Shown here: positions 1 through 11,975 of the stretch, in pieces
Layout: each line of letters opens with the position of its first letter
How positions within the stretch are numbered: the stretch's first letter is position 1
Source of the DNA: Nautilus pompilius
Taxonomy: Eukaryota > Mollusca > Cephalopoda > Nautilida > Nautilidae
NCBI GenBank assembly: GCA_018389105.1
Contig: JACATO010001095.1
Location: forward strand, 1 to 64,000
DNA length: 64,000 nt
Direction: 5' to 3'
Notes under the pieces: generated by a model
What the model saw: the letters and a program-made list of their open reading frames with translations, nothing else
Databases searched by the model: none
What the model was told of the DNA's origin: nothing
Made by a program: the position numbers and the translations under genes

Positions 1-795
1 AAATCGCCGCCACCGTCTGGTTTAAAATGGCCAAACGGCTTTCTCTGTGATAATTCTTAACGATAACTCCCAAGATAAGGAACTGGAGTTGAACTCTTTC
101 TTGAAAGCTACGAATTCGATTACTTTCAGCTTTTCACGTGTTGCATGGTATGTATGCACACCTCGTTAACAGATGTATGACTTACTGCTTGAGATGTACA
201 AGCCACCCCGAGTGCTGGTCACCCGGAAAATTAGAGCCCAGAAGTCGAGGTCGATTGGAAATGTGTGAAAATGAATTAATAATTCAGATAGGAATTTAAT
301 TATACAGTAGCATAGCACCAAGATCAGTAAGTGAGCAACTGTTTTGAGATATAAAACTCCCTATGAACTTACTTTATGAGGGTTTCAGAAGTCTTGAGTC
401 CAATCGAATTTTCTTGGCTTAGATTTATTTCCATAAATCCAATGAGCTTCAGATGCTGTAACATACTCTTCGAATATTATTAAACTAAAGCAATTATTCA
501 CCTAATATGAGATCAGATATGAAAACTAACGGTCCGCTGTATCATGCCTATGCCCCTGTACAATAGACGAGTATCTGCTTTCTCGATTCAAAGACCAACT
601 GAATTCTGAACGAGAACAAAGCGTCGGCGAATACTTAGATTAGACGACAAAGACTGGATAAAAGTTCCTTCGCGAAGGAATCAAACTTTGAAACATCTAG
701 TACCCACAGAGCGTATTTATGTGGTGTGCAGCATATCTGGTGGGAGGGAGGGGTAAGCCGAACAGTCCACGAAGCTCCCGATAAAGCAGTGGCAG

Positions 796-1242
796 ATGTG
801 GTATGAAAAGTCTGCGGGGGCTGTTCCAGTGGAGTTGGCGACCTTCGCCAAACAGACTGTGTACTCGCAAAGACTACCACTTGATATCCCGACCCCGCGC
901 TATATACCTAGTGGATTAGCATCAACTGGTAATGGCTTAGATTTTCAACGGGATAATAATCCAAAACACACTTCCAACTATGCGAGCAGTACTTGAAAGG
1001 AAAAACAGCAGCAAGCCTATAAAAAAATCATGGAATTTCCTCGCCAATCTCCCGACCCCCCCAAACCCATAGAGCACCTATAGGTTCATCTTTAAATACA
1101 GATGCACAGTCCTAGTACCGCCGAGATGTAATACGAGCGTTGGGATAACATAGGGCGAGCTGTTATAGATAAATTGACTGAATAAATTCCTCGCAGGATC
1201 GATACTGCTCTGAGGGCAAACGGAAAGCACGCCAAGTATTAG
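796..1242 (+). mobile_element. Tc1/mariner transposase remnant (C-terminal part)
   Basis: The plus strand reads FQRDNNPKHTS at about 943-975, the block around the second catalytic Asp of Tc1 transposases. In the same frame it continues IMEFPRQSPDP-PKPIEHL, the third catalytic block with its Glu. It ends PRRIDTALRANGKHAKY followed by TAG at 1240-1242, the usual C-terminus. TGA and TAG stops interrupt the frame, and nothing clear remains of the DNA-binding half, so this is a dead, 5'-truncated copy. It retains the frame across about 300 bp, so decay is by substitution more than by indels. Confidence 0.85.
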
Positions 1243-2057
1243 GGTCACTCCATAATTTACTGTTTACGCATAGTTCAAAATAGATCTACGGCAATTTTAG
1301 TGCGATGATCTTGTAAAGTTAGATTCTTATCTTATTGATCAGTTTTATTTGCACAAATTTTAACGGACTCACGACTTGTAGACCTCTGCGTGCGCACACG
1401 TCTATATGTTATATGATTATTCTCGCTTCTAAATTATAAATAAAATCGGTTTCTACCGACTTGCTTGTCTGTAAATGATTTTTTAAAAAAAAAACAACAA
1501 AAAACAACAGATTATCTGATGATGAGCAGGAAAGCTGCAAGTTTCACATACACACACTCTATTCTCGGGTTACTCCTTCTGCAGTTCGCGGTGAGCGAGC
1601 GTGCGGTACTTTCATAAAATAATAACCAAACAATATCAATTCTGTTTGGTTTTTATCTCGATTGTTTCACATTTGTATTGTTGTTAATGGTCCGTCAGTT
1701 TAGAATTAACTAAGTATCGTGTTTTAAAACAGAGCCGGGTGAGTTCGCATTATTCAGTCTGAGTTTGGCAAATTTCTATTCTCTTTGTAATTGCACAGCT
1801 AAAGTATTTTTACTTAAGGACCACCTACCTACACAGTCGCCAGAATCTATATAGAAATAATATTACTATTTTATTTTTAAGTTAACATAGTCATACTAAA
1901 CTTAACCGGACAAAACAACAGCTGGGGTTAATTCAGTTAAAAGAAACTACAGTGTCTTTTAAATATCCTTGAATACATAATTCATTTTTTCTTTCTTTAA
2001 CTTGAGTAATGATCAGCGATATACGATCTGATTTGATTTGCATATATATGTTAAAAA

Positions 2058-2091
<34 letters not shown>

Positions 2092-2112
2092 ATAATAATA
2101 ATAATAATAATA

Positions 2113-2163
<51 letters not shown>
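2058..2163. repeat. Compound (ACT)n-(AAT)n microsatellite
   Basis: About eleven ACT units (2058-2090) change abruptly to AAT units that run to 2163 with one slip near 2115. It yields spurious poly-Tyr, poly-Leu and poly-Ser frames on the minus strand. Confidence 0.97.
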
Positions 2164-2164
<1 letters not shown>

Positions 2165-3225
2165 GCAACCGGATAAATAAATAATTGGGACCTATAATAG
2201 AGAGACACAAACCCTAACCACTTGAACATTCTGTGGTGGATAGATACGTTATCAGGTTTCCGATAATTACTGTACAAACTCATTTTCTTTTTTTAATTAA
2301 CACTTTATCTACTTATAGTTTTGTTATGTTTTCTGTAGTTTAAAGTTTTAATAATACATTTGAATGTTTATACTTCTCAGTCAGCCTACGTAATCAACTC
2401 GAGTTTAAGTCACCCGGGCAGTATTTCGTTACTTCACTGGACTGGTTCAAAAAGAGAACAACACCGTTTTTGTAATCAAAGTAGGCGGGCATGGATCGGC
2501 TCGTTCACGACACCCCCCCCCCCCGGTGAACTTCTTTCGTTACTCCACCGTAATCTCTTCGCAATAACAGTAATAACAGTTGTGGTAAGTAATCTTAGCT
2601 TCAATCTGGAAACTGACATTGTCTTAATTTCTCCTCTTTGATTTCCGGGAACAGAGTCGAGTCCTATGCTCCACGGGTGCGTGGGTCTGCACGCGGGAGC
2701 ATTTCTATCTGTTTTGCCCTTTTTCCCAAACGGTAACTGGGAATAAAAATATTTCTAAAGAAAGCTCTTCCTTCTAAAAGAAAAATAATAGATAGGTGTG
2801 TGGAAAAGATATTTCCTGTATAGGAAAAATTGGGGGGGGATTAGAAGAAATGTACGAGAAAATGGCTCTAAAAGAACGGAGAAAGAAGGGTTAGTTACTA
2901 AGAAGAATAAAAGGGGAACGGAAGGTGGGTGGGTGTGCTGAGGGGTAGGGTGCGGGAGGAAACAGAAATAAGGCAGTTAGCAATTGTTCGGATGGAAAAC
3001 AGGGTCTTCAGGGTGGAGGGGGGGAGTTAGTTAGTTTTCAATGTCTTCTCGTTCGGTATCCTTTTCAGATTTACGAACCCGGCCGGACCGGGGGCCGTGA
3101 CGTGTCACCATCCGGGCACCTCACCCCGACCCCGAGGGCGGCCAGTCTGACCAGCCCCCGCTGCTCCCTTTATGATACACCATTATTCATTATTTAGTAG
3201 CATTAAAAAAAAATACTTCACCAGC

Positions 3226-3240
3226 TTTTATTATTTATTA

Positions 3241-3274
<34 letters not shown>
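3226..3274. repeat. (TTA)n microsatellite
   Basis: Interrupted TTA/ATT tract between a CpG-rich block on the left and the hairpin at 3327 on the right. Confidence 0.95.
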
Positions 3275-3276
<2 letters not shown>

Positions 3277-3326
3277 TGCACTCGTTGATATCACACCAGC
3301 TCCAGAAGTAACCGCGAGAGCGACGC

Positions 3327-3360
3327 CTGGCGGTCGGGTGTGTACCAGGCCGACCGCCAG
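3327..3360. other. Perfect 11-bp inverted repeat (hairpin)
   Basis: CTGGCGGTCGG at 3327-3337 is mirrored exactly by its complement at 3350-3360 across a 12-base loop. The stem is GC-rich and stands in AT-rich DNA. No T-run follows and the function is unknown. Confidence 0.8.
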
Positions 3361-5171
3361 TAGGTGAGGGTGCGCAGTCCTTTCCTTCTTCGATCATTAG
3401 AAACTCTGCGCTGGTATTTTCGTAAATCTTCCTCGCACTGTAAGTAGCTTTTAAAACTCACTTACTCCATTCTAATGTGAAGAAATAAAACAACTAGCTT
3501 TTAATACGTCTCCCCTCGGTCGGCGTCCGTATTGGGCTTTGTAGGGGTTTCCCCGCCGCGATGCCACCCGGCCACCTCGTCATTCATTTACCTGGGTAAA
3601 ACTCGAATTATTACAAGCGAAAGCCTCGTGATTATAGACCGTGCAGTGCTTTTCCTTCCGTTACAGATGTCTGCATTTACATTAAACAGATTCGGATTTC
3701 CTTTGATCTTACACTAATTCCAGGCAAGTTACGAAACAAAATAATGGGTTTTCAGAACACCTTGATAAAAATGTTGATTTTAATTTAATTAATTACGTCA
3801 GAGGCCGATCGGCTTCTTCGCCGATCCCCTCACTCCACCGGGCCTAAAGTACGCCAGTTTTACAATTAAGTAAGAGGGATCAGTCAGGGCCGGGTTGAGG
3901 CATTCTGAGACCCCTTAGCTAAACTCTTCGGCCCCCCCCTCTCAAGACTCGCCAAAAAAAAAAAAAACAAAAACAAATGCTACAAATAATGCTAATTTAT
4001 TTTCAGACATAATAACGTACCTTATTTTATTTCTTATTATTCAAATAATCTTTTTGATTCCATTCATCGATACACCTCATAGATTTTTAAGTGTTCTTAC
4101 ACGTGGCCCTAAGCTATGGCTTACCTAGCTTAAGCCTTAATCTTAATCCAGGCCGGACACGGGCGAAGAAGAGTGAGTGCTAGCGACGGAGAGAAGAACT
4201 GAACAAATCCCCGCTCGCTGCGCCAGGGCACCGGCTCAGATCTCGCTCTGACGGACGATTTAAATAAATAAGAAATAACCTTCCGCGGGCAATATAAACA
4301 GAAACTGGAACTCGGATGAGACAGGAAGGGGGTGGTGCAGTGTTTGGTCGGGAGCCACGTGGCCCGGTTTTGCCGTCAGAAAATAAATAGCTTCACGCTC
4401 ACCTAGGAAACTCCCCGTTCTTATATCTGGTGTCTTAATACGAGTTGTCCGGGGTTTGTTTTTTAATCAGCGCCAATGGGGACAAACACCGAGCGGTTAC
4501 CGGTCACTGAGTGAAGCCATTCTTTACGAGCTGATCTCATACACCTACCTCAGTCGGCGTTGTGTGTTCGAGAAGGAACTCAGCCGATAAGCATCTGAAA
4601 TAATAAATCTGTTCGCCAATAACGTTTTACATTTACTTTTACCGTTGTTCTTTACTCGACTGCAAAGAATTTTAATCAAATTGTTAACAAATAAATAGTG
4701 ACGCTAACGGCTTATATCGTAAATACTTTCGTTTTTATTCACACTGAAATATCGAAATATTCACCATTTCTTATGCACTGAATTAGGAAAATAATATTAC
4801 TTTTCTGGTTTTAGTTGTGTCTTTTGTGAATCGCTGTCCGTCGTTTGATGCAGTGTCTAGATGGCTGGGGGACTCGGTGAGAGAGAATAAGTTGTGCGAC
4901 ACGCCTAGATTACCTAATGCGGCTAGAGAATCGGGGAAAGAGCGGTCGGGACGAAATAAACATGGGAAGAATGCGCCCCACCTGGCGGAAAAAAAGCAGA
5001 AATGAACTCTCGAGGTTCAAACCCTGGGATCGCTGGAGCTGGTGGAGCTGCGAGAAACTAGTCTATACAAGTAGGTATTATTCCCACTAACGCTGGCTTT
5101 GTTTCTGGCACACGCGGACAGCTGCCAGCCATGCTGAGTCAGGACTCCATAGGCCGGATAAGAGCCCTGGC

Positions 5172-5193
5172 GGACTACCCCAGCAGGTAGTCC
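5172..5193. other. 8-bp inverted repeat
   Basis: GGACTACC and GGTAGTCC flank a six-base loop (CCAGCA). Weak evidence for a structured element; could be chance. Confidence 0.45.
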
Positions 5194-6077
5194 ATCCCCA
5201 TATTCACCGCGATTTCGTCACAGCGCCATCTCTTAACTGTAGAGATGACGCAACAGCGAAGTAGCCAGATGCTGACGAGAAGTGGACCCCGATTGCTGGA
5301 ACTGGATATTTATGTATGCATTTCAGCTTTGCTTTCTAGCCCAACCAACAACGAACAATAATAAACAGTGGCATTTTCAATATTGTTATAATTATTTGCA
5401 GATCGACGAAAGCTTAAAAAAAAAATTATTAAAGAGCCTTTTAAAAATTAGAACGAGATCTGGGGTAGCAAATGCATATCTATATACTGACTTAATAGCT
5501 ACCTTTAAGTAGATACTTGGATCCCAGTTTTAGAAAAAATAAAGAGAACGTTATTCGTTTATATTCAGAAGAGAAGAGTTGTATTTCTGGGATTACAAGC
5601 AGATCTGGTCTGTAAGGAGTCAGTGACAAAAGGAATGTATCTGGATAAAGTCAGGAAGGGAAATCTCTTCATGGCTTAAAACAAATACAACCTGGTACCT
5701 GACTACTGTCGCGCACTTCTGTCTGTTGTCTATGGCTGCATATTATCGAACATCTCTCTCTGTGTTTATATGAAACCACAGAGAAAGGAAAGTGAGCTAC
5801 TACAGAAAAGTGATCAGACTTAATTCAGTATTTCATACATACGAAGTGTCAACTAATAATTATTTAGATCTCACGTATCCAGCAGTACTTTAGCAAGTAA
5901 ACGGCTGGAAAGAAGATTCTGCTGAGTCTGTTTAAAAGTTAGTGGTAAAAAAGTTGTCGATCCATATGACGGCTGTACGAGGCAGACAACTCCGTGCCAT
6001 TGGAAATTGTGTTTTTAAGTACACTTTGCCATTTCTTTCTAATAAAGATTTCAGATTTGTCAGAATGAATATTATAT

Positions 6078-6157
6078 TTTATTATTATTATTATTATTAT
6101 TCTTATTATTATTATTATTATTATATTATTATTTATTCTTATTATTATATTATATTA
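6078..6157. repeat. (ATT)n microsatellite
   Basis: Interrupted ATT tract; it encodes poly-Tyr in the plus-strand frame at 5942-6178, which is not a gene. Confidence 0.95.
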
Positions 6158-8849
6158 AAAAGATGCGTCTATTTTTAAAAGACCTCGAGAATTATAAAAC
6201 ATTAGCAAAAATCAATTATGGTAGAATAGATTCCATCTACAAAATATAAACAAGTTCATGAGAAACTTTTACGTTTTCTTTTATGATAATAACAGAATTA
6301 TCAACTATAAATACTTTGTTTGAAAATAATGCTTTGGTTTATTAATGTCTACCAAAAATTTTGAATTATCGTCAACTAGAAACCATGATACTGCTATTCT
6401 TTTTGTCTAAGATTTATTGAGAAGTATCCAAATATCATTACTTTAGCCAACCGCACAGGCAGATTTTTAATCTTATCCAACATTTCCATGAGAATTTCTC
6501 TACACTAGTTTCATGCTGCGATTAACGAACGAGATGACAGATGGAAACGTGAGTAAATCAATGGAAACAACTGTGATCCGTTTTGTGCCATGCGGAAATT
6601 ATCGGAAACCAGACTGTACTACGTTTCCGAGTGGTTTCCGTTGATTGGAATCTCGGCTTTCTGTTTAGTGACAGTGAGGAAAGGAAGAACACGCCACACC
6701 AGCTCCGGGTGTTAATGTCACGTGCTGATTATAAAGAAGGATACTATTAACCATATCAATCCCCAGGGGATGGGGGGGGTGAGAGCTGGGCAGGGAGGAG
6801 ATAAAAGCCTACCTGCAGGGTACGTGCTCATTTCAGCGAAATCAAACAGGATATTTTTCTCCCTTTATTTGCATTTATCGCTACTTTACTGTAAAATGAG
6901 TCTTCACCGCCTCAGCTTCAGTTATTCCTGCCCGGTAACACGAGTCCTCTTCGCTGGCTGGGTGGGGTCTGTGTTTGAACGGACCGTGGCGAGGTGGCTC
7001 ACACAGCAAGCCGCCGACGCACTACACTTCTCGCCAACTGCCCTCTCCCGCGAGATCTAGTGGTGGCGCTCTTATGTCGACAGAAAAGAAAGAAAGAAAT
7101 TCCTATGAAGAGCAGTAGTTACCCCCCCCCGCTTGAGACCTGATTTTATTCGAAAACTCGGGATGGAAAGATTGCCAACATCGATATGCACCTGACATAA
7201 TGTCCTTTAATGAACGTTTTCTCATCCCTAAGCAGCCAGTCCTAATTTAGTATAGCTCTCTCGCTCACCTACAGCAGGTGATGCCTTACCTGACGCTCTT
7301 CGTTCGCTAGGAAATGGTATAAAAATAATATAATTATTTCTAATAGAAGGGCATAACAATGAAATTCCGCAGCATCGGTTTGTCTTGCTCCAAGCTCTTT
7401 ACAGAGTTTGTTAGAGAAGTAATCCTTTTCCACAAGACATATATATCCATCTCCACCTTCCCCCAGACAAACAAGTGCTGTCTGTGTGCCCGTGTGTAAA
7501 CAGACTGAAGGTAAGAGGTTAAACAGGCTAAGCACAAATAGATCTGCATTTTAAATTCCATAAAAAGCCAAAGGTGATGATAAACTAATTAATACAAAAC
7601 ACGCAAAAATGTATACTTTTCCCTTTATAGAAATCTGCCACTTTCTGCCCCAATGCATAACCCCCGAGAACAGAGTAGCCAGGCAGACTAACTCTGCACA
7701 GTGTTCCACCAGCCAGTACGTTTGTTTTTCTTCTTCCTCTTCACATCTCTTGTCGTTGTCTAGAGGAATTTCTAAATATTTGCGAACGTAACCAAAGACT
7801 CGGTCGTATCCCAGGACAACTGGAAGACAGCGGTGCGCGCCCAGGTAACCTGTGTTTTCTCTCCCATCGTTAAAAAAGCTATTTTTAAGGGATTCCACGT
7901 TTTTAGCGTCTGTAGCGTAGTTGGGGAAGCGCATTATTAAATCGATAACCCAACAGCGCGGTATTGACAGCTGTATATTTACCACAGACCGTTCGTTATA
8001 GACAGGACTGGAAAACCGTCGAAGTAAAGGCGTCTCTGGAACACGAGTGAACCGGTTTATTTCTGTATTCTACGTCACTCATTAAAACTATTGTTTTTCT
8101 GGGAGGGCAGTTTCCAAAAAATACAAATTACGGTATCAGATTTACGTTGTTCGGCATATATCTGTATTGTTATCTTCACCTTTCCTACTTTTACACGTGG
8201 GTAATTAAGCGTGTTACATCAGACTGATGATGCACACCAGAAGATGCGTGTAGCTGGCTGGGCTGGGCCTGACGGCAGGCGGGTAACACGACAGAACAGA
8301 CTGACGAAAGACACGTGTCGCTGTTCCATCCATAGTCTGTAAACCAGTCTTTATTTCCGGATCATCGTTATCTCTTATAAACATCCCGCAAAAAGCATTA
8401 ACGTACAGTCGCGCGCCAACTGCTTGTCTGGCTGTAACACGTGCATTAGAAAGAGAAAATAATAGAGTAAGTAAGATTACTACTCCATAATATCGACACT
8501 CCATGGTTTAAAGCAATGCCTTGTGTAGTTCTTATATTTATTTAACTCTGTTTAAAGTCGTAAAACCATACACACACATACATCGCTGTTATTATTATTT
8601 ATTCACGTGTACGTTTCATTTATCATAACTTCCCTGACGAACACTCAACAACAGTTAGAGGGGAGGGGCAAACGTCGCGAGAGCCGCTTGTCGATATTCA
8701 TTACCTCCAAAGCCCGGGATGTACGGAGAGAGAAACGGAACAAGCTGAAGCAGAATCCGTACCAGAGGATCAGCTCCGGTGGAAGATGAGGCCGAGAACG
8801 TGACTATTAAAGATAGCTCTGTTAAGGAAGAGTGAAGAAGCAAACTTAC

Positions 8850-9232
8850 CTAAACTGTGTGTGCAGCTTCCAGTTTCCATGCAGGAGTTTTTCCGTTTCC
8901 TCGAACGTACTTTGGTCACGGACCTCACGCCATTGAAACTCGGTGTCCACTTCTCCTGGGGTCTGCTGCACCCGCCGCTCCTACCTCCATCCCCGTCTCC
9001 CAAACCAAGGGGCACGAACTCTCCGAAACCTTCCTGGTACAAAAGTTCATAATCACTACGACAGTACACCAGCCGGCCCTTCATTCCGAACTGGTCGCCC
9101 TTGGTGAGTAACCTGTTGCATCCTTGACAGGTAAAACACGCCAGGTGATAGACTAAGTCGCGCACCCTCATCACCAGCTCATTGGCCGAGATCCCCAGGT
9201 TACAGCGGGCGCACTGGCGGACGGCGAAACGT
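8850..9232 (-). CDS. Lhx2/9: LHX2/9 (apterous) exon 3: LIM2 domain and linker
   Basis: This exon encodes the second LIM zinc finger and the start of the linker of a LIM-homeodomain transcription factor, a nuclear protein whose LIM domains bind cofactors such as LDB/Chip. Reading minus from 9232, the acceptor ends TTTCAG and the first base completes an Arg codon. The frame then reads RFAVRQCARCNLGI, MRVRDLVYHLACFTCQGC and FGMKGRLVYCRSDYELL. All eight zinc ligands are visible: CARC, the H and C of YHLAC, CQGC, then YC and D. The HLACFTC and GDQFGMK text is diagnostic of LHX2/9 rather than LMX, ISL or LHX1. A basic linker, FNGVRSVTKVRSRKRKN, aligns with the vertebrate linker that precedes the homeodomain. 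The exon ends TTTAG|GTAAGT in phase 1 (383 bp). There is no frameshift here, unlike in exon 2. Ortholog group is secure; LHX2 versus LHX9 cannot be separated in an invertebrate. Confidence 0.95.
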
Positions 9233-10442
9233 CTGAAATTAAAACAAACGTTCAGGATATGACATGGAACTGTGAGAGAGCCGACCGACTACGGTGGTGG
9301 GGACGGGCAAAGAGAAACTTTCTCGAAAACCTCTCTCGCTAACAGTTGTGTGTGTGTGGCTTGGAGTATTTGGGTGTCGCCACAAGGAGGATAATATGGT
9401 TTACAAGAGAAACACGGGGTTTTCCATTAAACTTTGTCGATTCCCGCTAATTGAAACATGGACCGAACTACCTTTGTAAACGGCGGAACTCTCTACATCG
9501 ATTTCGCTGTCGCCCTTTGTTTGTAATTCCCACTCGTGCTCAACATGTACGAGTGGAATCCAGCTTTTCTTTCTCAGTTACAAACAATTCCCAAAGTCAC
9601 CAGCAGATCTAACAATCTCTATGATGAAAACTGTTGACATGTGCATCTGACAGTAATTTTTCATTTTAACTCAAATCGAATTCCTGCGCCGGTATCAACA
9701 CTATGTTGCCTTCTTTACATCACGTGACTTTAACGTCCGTTGTCTCGCTTTCGAGGTGAAGATTGAACAGTTTCTGTCTTTTGCTACATAAGAGGTCGAA
9801 ATGTTTTTTTTTTTTTTTAATGATTAAAACCACGCCAAACCTTACTGCTAATTGCCGGTTGTAATTGTAATCCTACAGCCCCGCAGTGACTCCCGCCCAC
9901 CTCCAGATATTTCACGGCTCCCTCGAACAGGTTAGAATTCCCCATAAGACAGCGGTGATCTGGATTATTATGCAGCAGGTTTTCTGACGTCCCTTCCCTC
10001 CGTTATCCTGAACGCTGTCTTCCATATACAGAATGCGGTCAGCGTTTCTCTTCAGACATTGATTAGTGATCGTTCGTCATACATCAAGTAAGACAATGTA
10101 AAGTACAGATCTCAGATGCCCTAACCTCAACAAGCGCACGTTTGGCGCAGTAACAGATTCTGGAAACACCTGAACTACGCCTGCATTTCTTCCGGCCTCC
10201 TCGCTTTTTTTGTTTTGTTTTGTTTTTTAAAGTGCAATTTGTTACTTAAATTTGGCCTACAGGCCTCGTCATACAGCCTTGAGACCAACAAGTACGGCAG
10301 CCTGAAAACGAGTGCGAGCTGCTGACGACTGACTGCACACTGTCTTTTCATGCTGACCCTGGCCCGCCAAAGAAAAGATACTGATTTAAAATTTCGAAAA
10401 TTCAAGAGTGGCTGAAAACGACAAAATAAATTGTGCGCGCGC

Positions 10443-10984
10443 GTAGGTAGGTGTGTGTGCATGTAAGTGTGTAGGTAGGTGTGTAGGTGTGTGTGTATGT
10501 GTGCGTAGGTAGATGTATAGGTAGGTGTGTGCGTGCGTAGGTAAGTGTGTAGGTAGGTGTGTGTATGTGTGCGTAGGTAGGTGTGTTTGTAGGTAGTAGG
10601 TGTTGTGTGTGCGTAGGTATGTGTGTAGGTTTGTTTGTAGGTAGGTAGGTGTGTGTATGTGTAAGTGTGTAGGTAGTGTGTAGGTGTGTGTGTATGTGTG
10701 CGTAGGTAGGTGTGTTTGTAGGTAGTAGGTGTGTGTATGTGTGCGTAGGTAGGTGTGTAGGTTGTTTGTAGGTAGGTAGGTGTGTGTATGTGTGCGTAGG
10801 TAGGTGTGTAGGTGTGTGTGTGTGTAAGTGTTAGGTAGGTGTGGTGTGTGTGTGTGTAGGTAGGTGTGTAGATGTGTGTGTAGGTAGGTGTGTGTATGTG
10901 TGCGTAAGTAGGTGTTTGTAGGTAGGTAGGTGTGTGTATGTGTGCGTAGGTAGGTGTGTAGGTGTGTGTGTGTGTGTGTGTGAG
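10443..10984. repeat. Tandem TGTG/TAGG tract, about 540 bp
   Basis: The plus strand is a G/T-rich mixture of TAGG, TGTG and GCGTAGG blocks with variants. The complementary strand has almost no stop codons, giving a 218-codon frame (10386-11042 minus) of His-Thr, Leu-Arg-Thr and Tyr-Leu-Pro-Thr repeats that is a by-product of the repeat. It lies inside intron 2 of Lhx2/9. Alternating purine-pyrimidine stretches could adopt non-B DNA. Confidence 0.95.
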
Positions 10985-11883
10985 TGTGCGATTCTATTCT
11001 AATTTTAAACAAGAGAGGCGATCCCCGTATATTATACACCATGAATAAATATGTTTTGACGTTAGTTAGTCAAATATCTGATCGTAAACCTTTAAGACGG
11101 ATCGGCCTGTTTACTTTCACTTTTCTTCCTCGATGAGAAAAACTAACTTTTGCACATGAATGCCTTCTCATGGCCTGACAGAACATTCCGAATGCAAACG
11201 AATGTTTTATTCATTCCTTCCTTCCTTCATATATATATAAGGACTTTGATGAGCATAAATGTTACAAATAAACCAGATTTTCCCTCCCTTTTGTTTTATC
11301 CATCAGCTGAAGCATTTCTTTTTCTTCGGGATTTCCTCCTGCGCCCCGCCCGACTGGCTGCTGTAATGCTGTCGTGGGATATCGTTCATCGGCTCCGTTC
11401 CCCCACGACGTGATCTCTTCCCCAGCTCTCTTGTCAAGGACGGGCGCATGTTGTGATGTCTTCATCTGGGCTTCTCGGCAAATTAATTGCTAAGTACAGG
11501 TTACATAAACAGGGAGCCGAACGTTCCATCGTGGGATGGGGCCCAGCGACAAGTCTCTAAAGGAAGTTGAGGCTGATGAACGGAAGTTGGCATCACATAG
11601 AAAACTAAGTCAAAAATGGGTCCGTATTGACACACCACTGGACAAATATTTACTCTGATAACAGAACCCGTGGGCGCCACGACGGATACTAGAGCATCTA
11701 TTTCGTCGAAGCTCAAATCAATTTTGCCGACTTTAATGATAATTATACCACAGGCTCAACTAGGGTGACTTTACGCATTCCTTAGACAATGGGTTATTTA
11801 CACTATTAAGTGTAATAAAATTTCATCTAATTAACAACTGAAAGCAAATATCCAGCTATTCAGTACAACCAAAATCAGACAGT

Positions 11884-11975
11884 AAAAAATGGTCGTCCTG
11901 ACTTTCTAGGGGTTCGCCGGGACGAAGGAATCGGTCGCGCACGAGCTGGTTCGAAACTCGTACACGTAATAGGAG
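11884..11975 (+). repeat. Possible tRNA-derived SINE fragment
   Basis: GGTTCGAAACTC at 11948-11959 is close to the RNA polymerase III B box, and an A-box-like stretch lies about 45 bases upstream, near tRNA spacing. No second copy was recognised in the window, so this could be chance or a decayed tRNA-like sequence. Confidence 0.3.

Larger units (their letters stand above)
1..8849 (-). other. Probable Lhx2/9 intron 3, homeodomain exon not seen
   Basis: Exon 3 ends in phase 1 at 8850 with GTAAGT, so the transcript continues leftwards. I looked for minus-strand text matching the family homeodomain (TSFKHHQLR, NHNPDAKDL, VWFQNARAKF) and did not find it, so this stretch is best read as intron with the homeodomain exon beyond the left edge. 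Contents: a Tc1 remnant (796-1242), an ACT/AAT tract (2058-2163), a C-run near 2512-2525, a CpG-rich zone at about 3060-3160 and 4140-4400, ATT tracts, and hairpins at 3327-3360 and 5172-5193. The 144-codon frame at 7551-7985 (minus) has no recognisable domain. Confidence 0.55.

Noticed and set aside
2013-2283. Poly-Tyr and poly-Leu open frames
   Set aside because: Pure microsatellite translation; the same applies to the frames at 5942-6178 and 20203-20562.
5018-5034. B-box-like word within GAGGTTCAAACCCTGGG
   Set aside because: No A box at a suitable distance upstream, so neither a tRNA nor a SINE head is supported.
7551-7985. 144-codon minus-strand open frame
   Set aside because: No recognisable domain, no splice or promoter context, and it lies within the probable third intron.
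8770-9174. LMX1 or LHX1/5 as the identity of the LIM gene
   Set aside because: The LIM2 text YHLACFTC with GDQFGMK and the LIM1 text ITDRYYLL with CLKCCECKL fit LHX2/9 and not the other LIM-homeobox classes.
10386-11042. 218-codon minus-strand open frame rich in His-Thr and Tyr-Leu
   Set aside because: It is the translation of a tandem repeat inside an intron, with no domain.
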